This document shows, in pieces, positions 34,167 to 42,163 of a stretch of 64,000 nucleotides of DNA. Location of the stretch: assembly GCA_040880025.1 (NCBI GenBank), contig JBBDJD010000015.1, positions 1-64,000 on the forward strand, read 5' to 3'. The notes under the pieces were generated by a model. The model was not told the origin of the DNA. It worked only from the letters and a program-made list of their open reading frames with translations, and ran no database searches. The position numbers were made by a program, and so were the translations under genes. Position 1 is the first letter of the stretch, and each line of letters begins with the position of its first letter. Origin of the DNA: RCIO01 sp040880025. Its GTDB lineage: Bacteria; Pseudomonadota; Alphaproteobacteria; Rhizobiales; Rhizobiaceae.

Positions 34167-36497
34167 ATGAATGGCGAGACGCCCGCGCGCGCCGATGACG
34201 AACGTCTGATCTTCTCCGACAGCACGGCATACGCCGCCGCTATTCCGTCTCCGGGTTCCTCCGGTCCGTCCGGTGACACCGCAGCCATTCGGGGTGAGGG
34301 AGCGCGGGCATGGTGGCGGCTTCTGCGCCTTGCAGCGGCGGCCGGCCGAAGGATCGCGTCGGCGCTGGAAACCGAGCGCGACCGCGGCACCGGATTCGTG
34401 CTGCTGCCCGTGCTGTTCGCGGCGGGAGCCGTGACGTATTTCTGTTTGCCTGGCGAACCGGACCCGCGCGCGCTGCTTGCCTTCGCGGCGCTGGCGGCCG
34501 TCGGCGCGCTCGGGCTGCGGGCGTCGGGTGCGGCGCGCGCCAGCGCCATCGCGGCGCTGGTGCTGCTCGTCGGGATGCTGGCCGGATCGCTGGAGACCTG
34601 GCGTCATTCCACCTTGATGATGGGTTCGGGCATTTCGACGCGTATTACCGGGCGCGTGGTCACCATCGAGGACCGCGCCAACGGACGGATACGCCTCACC
34701 ATCGACCTCAATTCGACGGAGCGGCCCGAACTCCGCTACGCGCCCGACCGCATCCGCGCGACAACGGACGAACTGCCCGACGATCTTGAACCCGGAAAGG
34801 GCGTGGCAGGCGTTGTGCGCCTGCTGCCAGCCAGCGGTCCAGCGCGACCATTCGGCTATGATTTCGCCTTCGAAAGCTTCTTCGACGGGGTCGGCGCCAA
34901 CGGGTTTTTTCTGTCCGGGCCCTTCAAGACGGACATCGAGGCTCCGCCCGAATGGCCAACGCGCCTCGCGGCATGGGTGGAGCGGCAGCGGCTGACGCTG
35001 GCCGCCCATATCCGCGCCCGCATCGGCGGACCCGAAGGCGAGGTTGCGGCGGCACTGGTGGCGGGCGTGCGCGGGGGCATACCCGAGGAGGTGACGGAGG
35101 CGCTGCGCAAGACCGGTCTGGCGCATATCCTGGCCATTTCCGGCCTGCACATGGCGCTTGTGGCCGGCACGGTGGTCGGCGCCATGCGCTTTGCCTTTGC
35201 GCTGTTTCCCGGCTTCTCGTCACGCCGCGCGGTGAAGAAATACGCCGCGATCGGGGGCCTGGCGGCGCTGGTGCTTTATCTGGTGCTGTCGGGCGCGGCG
35301 GTCGCCGCGCAGCGCGCCTTCATCATGTTCGCGGTCATGCTGGTGGCGGTGCTGTTCGACCGCGCCGCGCTCACCATGCGCAATCTCGCCATCGCGGCGC
35401 TCGTCATCCTGGCGATCGCGCCGCATGAGGTGATGGGGCCGAGCTTCCAGATGTCGTTCGCGGCGACGGCCGCACTGATCGGCGCGTACAGCTGGTATTC
35501 CGAGCGCCGCATGCGCGGGCCGGCGAGCGGCTTCATGAAACAGCGATCGCCGGCGATGAGCGCCATCCGGCTGGTGGCGTTGTTCTTCACCGGGCTCGCC
35601 ATGACCTCGCTGATCGCCGGGCTGGCCACCGGCCTGTTTGCGGCGTGGCATTTTCAGCGCATCGCCCCGCTCGGGCTGATCGCCAATCTGGCGGCCATGC
35701 CGGTCGTCACGATCGCGGTCATGCCGCTTGCCGTGGCGGGCGTGCTGACGATGCCGTTCGGGCTGGACGGCATGTTCTTCGCCGGCATGGGCAAGGCGCT
35801 GGCGCTGGTGATCGGCGTCGCGACCGAACTGGCCGAGCGCTCGCCGGTCGACACGGTGGGCGCGATACCGCCGCTGGCGGTGGGCGTGCTGGCGGTCGCG
35901 CTGGTCATCGGCATGGTCATGACCACCTGGCTGCGGTGGGCCGCGCTGCCGTTACTGGCGGCGGGTCTGGCGCTGGTTGCGATGCGCGACCAGCCGGACG
36001 TGCTGATATCGGAGGATGCGCGGCTGGTCGCCATGCCGCTCGCCGACGGTCGCCTTGCCGTCAACCGAACGCGGCCGTCCAGCTTCACCTTGGGCATCTG
36101 GGAAGCCGCGTCACAGACGGCGGGGGTGGTGAAGCCCGGCAAGGCGGCGGTCTTCGGCGGGGAGACGCCGTTCCTTTGCGGCGAGGGGCTCTGCACCGCG
36201 CGGCATTCAAGCGGCGCCGTGGTCGCGTTTGCCGAAAGCGGAGAGGCGGCCGGCCCGGCATGCGGCGATGCCGCGCTGGTCGTCGTCGATGACGCGACGG
36301 CGGACAATGTCTGCGCCGGCCAATCGCCGGTCGTGGTCACGAAGAAGGACCTCGCATGGCGCGGCAGCGCCGAAGTCCGGTTCAGGGACGGCCGTGCCGA
36401 AATCCGCTACGCGATCGGCGAGGCGCTGCGGCCATGGCACGACCATCGCCGATGGTCACGCGAGGCGCGCGGCATGCCGCCATACCGGCGGCAGTAA
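34167..36497 (+). CDS. comEC: ComEC/Rec2-family membrane protein
   Basis: The 776-residue polytopic protein has an N-terminal soluble/OB-like part after the first helices (STRITGRVVTIEDRANGRIR). The ComEC channel domain is marked by GLAHILAISGLHMALVAGTV. The C-terminal 180 residues are soluble, but I see no HxHxDH metallo-beta-lactamase motif, which fits the shorter Rhizobiales versions. In competent bacteria ComEC carries single-stranded DNA across the inner membrane. Natural competence here is unproven. Confidence 0.9.
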   Translation: MNGETPARADDERLIFSDSTAYAAAIPSPGSSGPSGDTAAIRGEGARAWWRLLRLAAAAGRRIASALETERDRGTGFVLLPVLFAAGAVTYFCLPGEPDPRALLAFAALAAVGALGLRASGAARASAIAALVLLVGMLAGSLETWRHSTLMMGSGISTRITGRVVTIEDRANGRIRLTIDLNSTERPELRYAPDRIRATTDELPDDLEPGKGVAGVVRLLPASGPARPFGYDFAFESFFDGVGANGFFLSGPFKTDIEAPPEWPTRLAAWVERQRLTLAAHIRARIGGPEGEVAAALVAGVRGGIPEEVTEALRKTGLAHILAISGLHMALVAGTVVGAMRFAFALFPGFSSRRAVKKYAAIGGLAALVLYLVLSGAAVAAQRAFIMFAVMLVAVLFDRAALTMRNLAIAALVILAIAPHEVMGPSFQMSFAATAALIGAYSWYSERRMRGPASGFMKQRSPAMSAIRLVALFFTGLAMTSLIAGLATGLFAAWHFQRIAPLGLIANLAAMPVVTIAVMPLAVAGVLTMPFGLDGMFFAGMGKALALVIGVATELAERSPVDTVGAIPPLAVGVLAVALVIGMVMTTWLRWAALPLLAAGLALVAMRDQPDVLISEDARLVAMPLADGRLAVNRTRPSSFTLGIWEAASQTAGVVKPGKAAVFGGETPFLCGEGLCTARHSSGAVVAFAESGEAAGPACGDAALVVVDDATADNVCAGQSPVVVTKKDLAWRGSAEVRFRDGRAEIRYAIGEALRPWHDHRRWSREARGMPPYRRQ

Positions 36498-36511
36498 GTG
36501 TTTGTTTTGCC

Positions 36512-36560
36512 GCAATTCCGGACGGAAAACCGGTTCCCACTTTTCCTGGAATTGCTCTAG
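36512..36560. repeat. Rhizobiales-type intergenic palindromic repeat
   Basis: GCAATTCC (36512-36519) and GGAATTGC (36548-36555) form a perfect 8-bp inverted repeat around an inner GGAAAACCGGTTCC palindrome-like core, ending CTCTAG. I recognise this as a widespread kind of dispersed palindrome of Rhizobiales genomes. It sits between comEC and lexA and may act as a transcript-end hairpin for both. Confidence 0.7.
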
Positions 36561-36566
36561 TGACGG

Positions 36567-37280
36567 TCAGTAGCGGCGGATGAGACCGACCAGCCGGCCC
36601 TGGACCTTGACCCTGTCGGGGCCGAAAATGCGGGTCTCGTAGGCCGGGTTGGCGGCTTCGAGCGCGATCGACGCGCCCTTGCGGCGGAACCGCTTCAGCG
36701 TCGCTTCCTCGTCGTCGACGAGGGCGACGACAATGTCGCCGGGGTTGGCGGTCTGGGCATTGCGGATGACGACCGTGTCTCCGTCGAAGATGCCGGCCTC
36801 GATCATGGAATCGCCCTTGACCTCGAGCGCGTAATGCTCGCCGCCCGACAGCATGTCCGGGGGCACCGAAATCGAATGGGTCTGGTGCTGGATCGCCTCG
36901 ATCGGCACGCCGGCGGCGATGCGGCCCATCACCGGCACCGAGACGCCAGCCGAGGCGTCGTCGTCATTGCTGGCGGCCGGAACGCGCGACGGCGGCGTCT
37001 TGCCCAGCCCGCCCTCGATAACGCCGGGCGAGAAGCGCCTGGCGGCGTTGAGGCCGGGTGCGATGGAATCGGGCATGCGCAGAACTTCCAGGGCGCGGGC
37101 CCTGTTGGGCAGACGGCGGATGAAGCCGCGCTCCTCGAGCGCAGTGATCAGCCGGTGGATGCCCGACTTGGAAGCCAGACCCAGCGCGTCCTTCATCTCG
37201 TCGAAGGAGGGCGGGATGCCGGTTTCCTTCAGCCGCTCGTGGATGAACAACAGAAGTTCGTGCTGTTTGCGCGTAAGCAT
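36567..37280 (-). CDS. lexA: LexA, SOS repressor
   Basis: The 237-residue protein has the winged-helix DNA-binding N-terminus (MLTRKQHELLLFIHERLKET). The autocleavage site is Ala123-Gly124 in GRIAAGVPIEA. The catalytic pair is Ser158 (KGDSMIE) and Lys196 (ATLKRF). It is longer than E. coli LexA (202 residues) because of a linker around residues 70-115, usual in alphaproteobacteria. ATG 37280 is the family start. A perfect SOS box lies 67 bases upstream, so it is autoregulated. Confidence 0.98.
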   Translation of the reverse strand: MLTRKQHELLLFIHERLKETGIPPSFDEMKDALGLASKSGIHRLITALEERGFIRRLPNRARALEVLRMPDSIAPGLNAARRFSPGVIEGGLGKTPPSRVPAASNDDDASAGVSVPVMGRIAAGVPIEAIQHQTHSISVPPDMLSGGEHYALEVKGDSMIEAGIFDGDTVVIRNAQTANPGDIVVALVDDEEATLKRFRRKGASIALEAANPAYETRIFGPDRVKVQGRLVGLIRRY

Positions 37281-37346
37281 TGTCAGTCCCCTGAACCCGG
37301 TTTCGCCGGGAATCACCGGCAAACAAAACCAGAACAATCACTATAT

Positions 37347-37361
37347 GTTCCAGTCTTGTTC
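37347..37361 (-). promoter_or_regulatory. SOS box of lexA (GTTC-N7-GTTC)
   Basis: On the top strand, GTTC (37347-37350), 7 bases and GTTC (37358-37361) match the alphaproteobacterial LexA operator exactly. On the lexA strand it overlaps a probable -10 element (TATAGT), so bound LexA would block its own promoter. Confidence 0.9.
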
Positions 37362-37512
37362 CGCAAGTGTTTAAAATCGATGAAAAACCCGTGCCAGCCC
37401 GCTGCGGCCTCGCGATCCGCCGAGGTTCAGCCGCGCTAAGGGATTCGCTGCCGGATCGCGGAAGCGCGGCTTTCGCAATTGCATGGGGTTTTCAGGAATG
37501 CACGCCGTCGGC

Positions 37513-37983
37513 TTAAGACGTGTCGGGCGCGGGATGGTGTATCGGCCAGGCGAACGCCGCGAGCATGGACAAGGCATTCGCGAGGTCGCGCATGGCCGGC
37601 ATCCGGCCGAATAGCGGCGGTTCCATTCCGGCGCCGCGCTCGCCACACGCCGCAGAGATCAGCCTCGCCTGACATTCAAGCTGCCGGGCAAGCTGCCGGG
37701 CAAGCTGCCGGGCCAGCGCCCGAAGGCTGACGGCGAGGCGCATCGCGTCCGCCGGGCGCGCGCGCGCTGATCCGACCGGCATCGATGCGATTGGCGCATG
37801 CTGGCCGCCGGCGACGAAATCCCGCGCCACGGCCTCGGCGCGGCGCAGGATCCAGAGCACGAAACCGCGCATGGCAGGCGAACGGCCCGCCGCAAGCTCG
37901 GCCAGGCCGGCCAGCGCGCCAAGCAGCGTGACGATGCGCATCAGCGCCGCCCGTTCCTGCTCGATCGCGCCTTTCCAGTCCAT
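37513..37983 (-). CDS. Hypothetical protein, Arg/Ala-rich
   Basis: The 156-residue protein starts MDWKGAIEQERAALMRIVTL and has a likely helical N-terminal half (LLGALAGLAELAAGRSPAMR). The middle contains RQLARQLARQL, encoded by three tandem 12-bp units. ATG 37983 is preceded by GGAACGG. The gene is co-directional with lexA, 232 bases upstream of it. I do not recognise the family. Codon use resembles the core genes rather than the AT-richer region to its right, so it is probably chromosomal. Alternative readings on the other strand are less convincing. Confidence 0.6.
   Translation of the reverse strand: MDWKGAIEQERAALMRIVTLLGALAGLAELAAGRSPAMRGFVLWILRRAEAVARDFVAGGQHAPIASMPVGSARARPADAMRLAVSLRALARQLARQLARQLECQARLISAACGERGAGMEPPLFGRMPAMRDLANALSMLAAFAWPIHHPAPDTS
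37678..37713. repeat. Three tandem 12-bp repeats inside a coding region
   Basis: AAGCTGCCGGGC occurs three times in a row (37678-37689, 37690-37701, 37702-37713) without mismatch, in frame with the hypothetical gene. It is a likely site of length variation in steps of four codons. Confidence 0.9.
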
Positions 37984-38330
37984 CGCCGCCGTTCCTTTCG
38001 CCTGGCGGACCCATTGTGGGGACGGTTCGGGAGGCGTGGATAAATAGGTGAATGGTGAATGGTGAATGGTGAACGGTGAACGGGAACAAAGGGTTGGCGG
38101 GGAAAAGAATGTTGTCGGCGGTGAATCTGTCCACGAAATCGCGGCGGTCGTGGCCGGTCCCCCCGGATTCGTGGCTCTGACATACGGACCACGCGTGGGG
38201 AGGTGGACAAGACTGCTGACGGGTGCTGACAGCGGGCGGTAGTGTCTCAGTTCGAAATCTGAAAATCTCTGAGCGGTTGTCGCGCCCTAGCCCTGACTCC
38301 TATATGCGTACCGGAAAGCAAGAGGCCGTG
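37984..38330. other. Gene-free stretch with heptamer repeats
   Basis: There is no convincing gene in these 347 bases. They hold the tandem GGTGAAT array at 38047-38081 and the short direct repeat GCTGACGGGTGCTGACAG near 38214. The 3' part becomes visibly richer in A/T, marking the start of an accessory stretch that runs to about 40.9 kb. Confidence 0.6.
38047..38081. repeat. Tandem heptamer repeat (GGTGAAT/GGTGAAC) x5
   Basis: Five consecutive heptamers are seen: GGTGAAT three times, then GGTGAAC twice. GGGAACAAAGGGTTGGCGG follows. The flank GAACAAAGGGTTGGCGG recurs, in reverse complement and imperfectly, at about 31040-31060 between lpxA and gltA. Confidence 0.9.
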
Positions 38331-38549
38331 ATGGACGAACTGACTCCATATTTGAAGTGCGATGTTGAGCTGGAGCTGTCTGGACCCAACCTTCCCACCT
38401 TGGACAAATGGGCGGCTGACGCGCTTCGCGCGGTGGCCGACCGACTGGAGAAGGGCGAATACGAAGACGGGTTTGCCGATGTGGCAGATAGGGTCGGGAA
38501 AAAGATCGGCACTGTCTATGTTGATTATTCAGAACGCGATGAAGGCTAA
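38331..38549 (+). CDS. Small acidic hypothetical protein
   Basis: The 72-residue protein (MDELTPYLKCDVELELSGPN) is acidic, with one likely amphipathic helix (TLDKWAADALRAVADRLEKG) and no membrane segment. ATG 38331 has AGAGG 7 bases upstream. In-frame upstream ATGs at 38223 and 38304 lack such a site. I do not recognise the family. It lies at the left edge of the AT-richer accessory stretch. Confidence 0.6.
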   Translation: MDELTPYLKCDVELELSGPNLPTLDKWAADALRAVADRLEKGEYEDGFADVADRVGKKIGTVYVDYSERDEG

Positions 38550-38587
38550 CGCCCACAGGACCTGAAGGACAGAAACGCCCCTCTGAC

Positions 38588-38770
38588 GTGATCGGCAATG
38601 CTGTGAAGGTCATGCGCATTGCCACCGGCGAGGAAGAGGAAGAGCTTCCCGCCGACGACAAGAACGCGGCAGCGAAGGAGCTTGGCGCGAAGGGTGGTAA
38701 GAAGCGCGCCGCCAACCGCTGGCAATCAGTTCAGTGCCGAGCCCGAATCCTGACGGTCCGCACGGCCTAG
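38588..38770 (+). pseudogene. Truncated KGG-type small basic protein
   Basis: From GTG 38588 the product (MIGNAVKVMRIATGEEEEEL) reads into NAAAKELGAKGGKKRAANRW. This resembles the family of small basic proteins with a KGGKARA...EIAKKAAxxRW pattern found near phage-like and mobile genes. Here the KGG block joins RW directly, so the usual Lys/Ala helix between them is missing. The frame then ends at a TAG inside the moeA-like sequence at 38766. I read it as a remnant with an internal deletion. Function of the intact family is not established. Confidence 0.4.
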
Positions 38771-38977
38771 CGCAGCATGAGCACGCGACAGGGGACGCTG
38801 CGAGGGGATCGGCGATTGGGCGAGTTGTTTGCAGACGTATCTTTGGGCGTTCCGCCAGAACCGCCGGATTGACGCTTGACCTGCTTTTGCAGTCTTTCCC
38901 GCGCCCGGTTTCGCGTGCCGGTAAGTGACCGTCGCCTTTATCAGGCGGTTGAAGCAGTTCTTGGCGGCTGCTGTCAT
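38726..38977 (-). CDS. Small basic hypothetical protein (uncertain)
   Basis: ATG 38977 overlaps the stop codon of the preceding minus-strand frame (ATGA), which suggests translational coupling. The 83-residue product starts MTAAAKNCFNRLIKATVTYR and is strongly basic. Its last residues run through the moeA 3'-end copy, so the C-terminus was probably made by an insertion or recombination event. No family is recognised. It may be a chance frame. Confidence 0.3.
   Translation of the reverse strand: MTAAAKNCFNRLIKATVTYRHAKPGAGKTAKAGQASIRRFWRNAQRYVCKQLAQSPIPSQRPLSRAHAALGRADRQDSGSALN
38766..38794. repeat. Diverged copy of the moeA 3' end (possible attachment-site repeat)
   Basis: CCTAGCGCAGCAT matches the moeA terminus at 40949-40961 exactly, and similarity continues through AGCAC and CAGGGG. 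On the minus strand this copy reads VPCRVLMLR-stop, against DPCKVLMLR-stop in moeA. So it is a real coding remnant of a moeA end, not a chance match. Confidence 0.7.
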
Positions 38978-39781
38978 GCTTTCGCACCTGTCGGTTTCTT
39001 TACCACCACATTGTGCTTTTCAGGCAAAGGGCGTTCCTGAAGATGTAGCGTGAATACGTCGTACAGCAGCCAATCCACCAACTCCGCATCGTATGTCCGC
39101 TCGACAGAAAAACCCTCACACTCAATCACAAGCTTGAAGGTGATCCAGTTCTTGCGGAATGTGGAAACGGTGAGGCCCCTGGGCCCGATCGGCAGCCCGA
39201 GTTCATTCCTAAAACGGGCTCCAATGCGAAAGAACTCGTCGGGTTGAATTTCCAGATATTCGAAGTCGGTGTGATCATCGATGCTGCATTCGATGCGTTC
39301 GCCCGTGACAAGCGAAATCAGGTAGGCGTGCCGCACTCGTATCGGTTTCCATCGATGGTTCTTGGCGAGAGTTTTCACCCCCCCCGATAGCGACGATGCC
39401 GCGCGCTGCGGACTGGATCACCAGCGCTTGAATTTGAGGCACCGCCCCAAGTGCCCCGATCAGGTCAATCTGGCACTGGATCGTGTGCTCAGGATCGAAG
39501 AACAAGACCTTACCGAACAGGCTTTCGCGAAGCGTTGGGAAGTACCCTGCCGCAACGCGGCTTTTGATGTTTGCTTGCAGGCGCTCTCGCAACTCGTCCC
39601 AGAAGAGCCACAGCGCCAATACTAGGCAGGCAGTCGCAATGAAGTTAGGTAGGCCCATCTCAAGCATGAGCCTGCCCCACCATGCGAGATCGTCTTGCGT
39701 GCCGCCGATGCCAATGAGTTCCAGTAGCCTTGGCAGGGCAATGACAATGGCCGCCAACGCAATCAGACCTAGTTTCCGCAT
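38974..39781 (-). pseudogene. Two-helix membrane protein with C-terminal domain, split at a homopolymer
   Basis: A frame from ATG 39781 (MRKLGLIALAAIVIALPRLL) has two membrane segments, then a soluble part reaching QALVIQSAARGIVAIGG. There it meets eight consecutive G on the coding strand (39378-39385). In the present frame it runs on for about 30 unrelated residues. In the neighbouring frame a 134-codon stretch (KTLAKNHRWKPIRVRHAYLI) opens exactly at the tract and runs to 38974. With one G fewer the two join into a protein of about 268 residues. Either this is phase-variable or the tract is misread. Family unknown. Confidence 0.6.
39378..39385. repeat. C8/G8 homopolymer at a reading-frame junction
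   Basis: Eight C on the top strand, at exactly the point where two frames of the membrane-protein gene must join. Tracts of this length slip readily. Confidence 0.9.
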
Positions 39782-39889
39782 CGCGCTGTTACCTCTGATT
39801 CCGTCCTTTCAAGAATAGTAGCACGTAAGATCGCCTTCTTGCTTAACCACCTAGGCACAAGCACAATGGAACGTGCGGAGGGTGTTGTT

Positions 39890-40774
39890 ATGCGGTTTCT
39901 GATTGTTGCGCTGTTCATGGTGCTGGCCTCACCCGTGCACCCACAGGAGCGCGGAGGAGACGACGGACAGGGGCAGGCAGCTACTGAGCAGCAGCATTCC
40001 GAGAGCGCGCCTTGGGCGCTTCCTGTTGACGTGATCGAGGACCAAGCCGAGACCGACGCCCGTAAGGCCAGAGAGCAGCGTGCCGAGCAGAGAGAGTTGA
40101 ACGATCTTGCCGCTCAGCAGGGGATGGACAGCGCCACGCAGCGAATGGTTGAAATCGCGAAATGGCAAAACTATGCGACTTGGCTTGGTTCGTTCCTCCT
40201 ATTCGGTACGCTTCTTCTGATGATTCAGGCCAACCGAGCTGCCGTCCAAGCGGCAAATGCCGCCGAAGCCGCCGTTGCCGAAACGATCCGTATTGGGAAT
40301 GCCCAAATCCGTGCCTATCTTGAACTTCACGGCGAGTCGTTTCCCCATGAACGGAATCTCGTTCGGGGAGGAAAAGCAATCATCGGCGCAAAGAATGTCG
40401 GATCCAGCCCAGCGATTGGGCTTCACGTTCGAACTCAAACTTTCATTACGAGTTTTCCGATCGCGGCTAATTTTGAACTTCCCAACAATTGGGCCGGCGT
40501 CGGGGATGACATTGTCATGCCACCGAGCCGTTCGGGGTCTTGGACCTTCCCAGCAAACATCAAGCCAGTTCCGAAAGGTGAAATCGCGAAAATAGCCAAT
40601 CCGGTATCGGGCCGGCGTCTCTACGCGGTCGCCGAAATGCGGTATCGTGATCTGTACGGCAACAAATTTGTCGAGATGTTTTGTGTCGGTGCTTCCTATT
40701 CTAAAGACGGCCTGCGTACCGAGTTCGCCAACCGATTCAATTCCTATCAAATGTTTGAGCCTAAAAAGCCCTAG
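39890..40774 (+). CDS. Hypothetical membrane protein with coiled-coil
   Basis: The 294-residue protein starts MRFLIVALFMVLASPVHPQE, a probable signal peptide. A charged helical stretch (about residues 50-85, rich in Glu/Arg/Gln) and one membrane helix (about 97-113, WLGSFLLFGTLLLMIQ) follow. Next come an Ala-rich helix and a C-terminal beta-type domain containing VRGGKAIIGAKNVGSSPAIG. GGAGG lies upstream of ATG 39890. It is divergent from the frameshifted membrane gene with a 108-base spacer, so the two may share regulation. Composition is AT-richer than the core genes. No family recognised. Confidence 0.65.
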   Translation: MRFLIVALFMVLASPVHPQERGGDDGQGQAATEQQHSESAPWALPVDVIEDQAETDARKAREQRAEQRELNDLAAQQGMDSATQRMVEIAKWQNYATWLGSFLLFGTLLLMIQANRAAVQAANAAEAAVAETIRIGNAQIRAYLELHGESFPHERNLVRGGKAIIGAKNVGSSPAIGLHVRTQTFITSFPIAANFELPNNWAGVGDDIVMPPSRSGSWTFPANIKPVPKGEIAKIANPVSGRRLYAVAEMRYRDLYGNKFVEMFCVGASYSKDGLRTEFANRFNSYQMFEPKKP

Positions 40775-40905
40775 CAACGCTAATGTCATGAATGCGGCCA
40801 ACGCCGCGCGCGACCGCACGGCGCAGCCCTATACACCGGACTCTCCCTAGTCATCAGTGGTCCTCCCACGAAACTTACTGTCTGTAGGGGTTACATCCGG
40901 CCTAA

Positions 40906-40959
40906 TTCGATGAAACATGCGCCTAGCGCAGCTTCGATGAAACCCGCGCCTAGCGCAGC
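40906..40959. repeat. 27-bp tandem duplication at the moeA 3' end
   Basis: Bases 40906-40932 and 40933-40959 are the same 27-bp unit, differing only at two adjacent positions (AT against CC). The unit covers the moeA stop codon and the bases after it. Confidence 0.9.
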
Positions 40960-42158
40960 ATCAGCACCTTGCAGGGGTCGCCCGCGGAGGCTTCCGGGGC
41001 GTTGGCCTCGCGGATGATCAGGCAATTTGCCTCGGCCAGCGTGCGCAGCATGGACGAATCCTGCGTGGAGAAGGGGGCGGCGACCAGCCGGCCGTTCCGC
41101 TCCTCCGCCCGGGCGCGGACATAGTCGCGGCGGTGGTCGTTGGCCTTCATCGGCTCACCCAGCACCGCGTCGCGGATGTCGGGCGCGAAGGGGCGTCCGC
41201 CAAGCCTGGCCAGCAACGGGCGCAGGAAGAGGTGGGCGCAGACGAGGCTCGACACCGGATTGCCGGGCAGGCCGAGCACATGCACGCCGTCCAATTTGCC
41301 GACCATCAGCGGCTTGCCGGGGCGCATGGCGATCTTCCAGAAGTCGAGCGTCATGCCGAGCGAGGTCAGCACCTCGTGGACGAGGTCGTGATCGCCGACC
41401 GAGGCGCCGCCCAGCGTGACGATGACATGCGCGCCGGCCGTGCGCGCCTGCTTCACGGCCGCGGCGATGGCGTCCTTGCTGTCCGGCGCGATGCCGAGGT
41501 CGAGCGGTTCGCCGCCGTCGGCGCGCACGAGCGCGGCCACGCCATAGCCGTTGGAGGCGATGATCTGGTCCGGGCCGGGGGCTGAGCCCGGGGGCAGCAG
41601 CTCGTCGCCGGTAGCGAGGATCGCGACGCGGGGACGGGTCACCACCGGCAGCGCATCATGATTGGCGGCGGCGGCCAGCGAAAGCGCCGCCGGGTCGAGA
41701 ATGCGGCCGGCGGGCAGCAGCGCGTCGCCGTCGCGAAAATCGAGGCCTGCCTTGCGGATATGCCTGCCTTGCGCGGTGCTCTCCAGCGCCTCGACTTTCG
41801 TGCCGTCATCCGCGGCGCGGGCGTCCTCCTGCAGCAGGATCGTGTCGGCGCCGTCGGGCACCGGCGCGCCAGTGAAGATGCGCACGGCCTGGCCTGGCCC
41901 CACCGTGCCCACATAACGGCGGCCGGCGGGGGCCTGACCGATTACCGTAAGCTTTGCCGGAAGGCCGGCGATATCGGCCGCCCTGACGGCATAGCCGTCC
42001 ATGGCGGAAGCATCGAAAGGCGGCTGGGTGCGGCGGGCGGCGACGGGTTCGGCCAGCACCCGCCATGCGGCAGCGTGAAGGGCCGCCTGTTCGGCGGGAA
42101 GCGTTTCGGCTCCGGCAAGCAGCAGGGCCAGCGCGTCGTCGACGGGCAGAAGCGCCAT
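40950..42158 (-). CDS. moeA: Molybdopterin molybdenumtransferase
   Basis: The 402-residue protein inserts molybdate into adenylated molybdopterin. MoeA landmarks are PFDASAMDGYAVRAADI near the start, FTGAPVPDGADTILLQED, ATGDELLPPG and GLPGNPVSSLVCAHLF. Immediately upstream, between moaC and moeA, sits a 155-bp palindromic element that ends 5 bases before the start codon. The 3' end is tandemly duplicated and also found in diverged form at 38766. The order moaC-moeA-lexA is typical of Rhizobiales. Confidence 0.96.
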   Translation of the reverse strand: MALLPVDDALALLLAGAETLPAEQAALHAAAWRVLAEPVAARRTQPPFDASAMDGYAVRAADIAGLPAKLTVIGQAPAGRRYVGTVGPGQAVRIFTGAPVPDGADTILLQEDARAADDGTKVEALESTAQGRHIRKAGLDFRDGDALLPAGRILDPAALSLAAAANHDALPVVTRPRVAILATGDELLPPGSAPGPDQIIASNGYGVAALVRADGGEPLDLGIAPDSKDAIAAAVKQARTAGAHVIVTLGGASVGDHDLVHEVLTSLGMTLDFWKIAMRPGKPLMVGKLDGVHVLGLPGNPVSSLVCAHLFLRPLLARLGGRPFAPDIRDAVLGEPMKANDHRRDYVRARAEERNGRLVAAPFSTQDSSMLRTLAEANCLIIREANAPEASAGDPCKVLMLR

Positions 42159-42163
42159 GGCTT

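Larger units (their letters stand above)
38766..40959. mobile_element. Putative small integrated segment bracketed by moeA 3'-end copies
   Basis: About 2.2 kb of A/T-richer DNA with unrecognised genes lies between a diverged copy of the moeA end (38766) and the real moeA end (40950), in the same orientation. Next to the real end is a further 27-bp tandem copy. This is the layout left by an element that inserted at the 3' end of moeA. No integrase, transposase or other mobility gene is visible, so it would be a remnant or non-autonomous. Confidence 0.45.

Noticed and set aside
38734..38928. A 64-codon plus-strand frame in the left part of the accessory segment
   Set aside because: No ribosome binding site, low-complexity product, and it crosses the moeA-like repeat.
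37000..41000. A CRISPR array or toxin-antitoxin module in the accessory region
   Set aside because: The heptamer and 27-bp repeats have no spacers, and no small gene pair with toxin or antitoxin motifs is visible.
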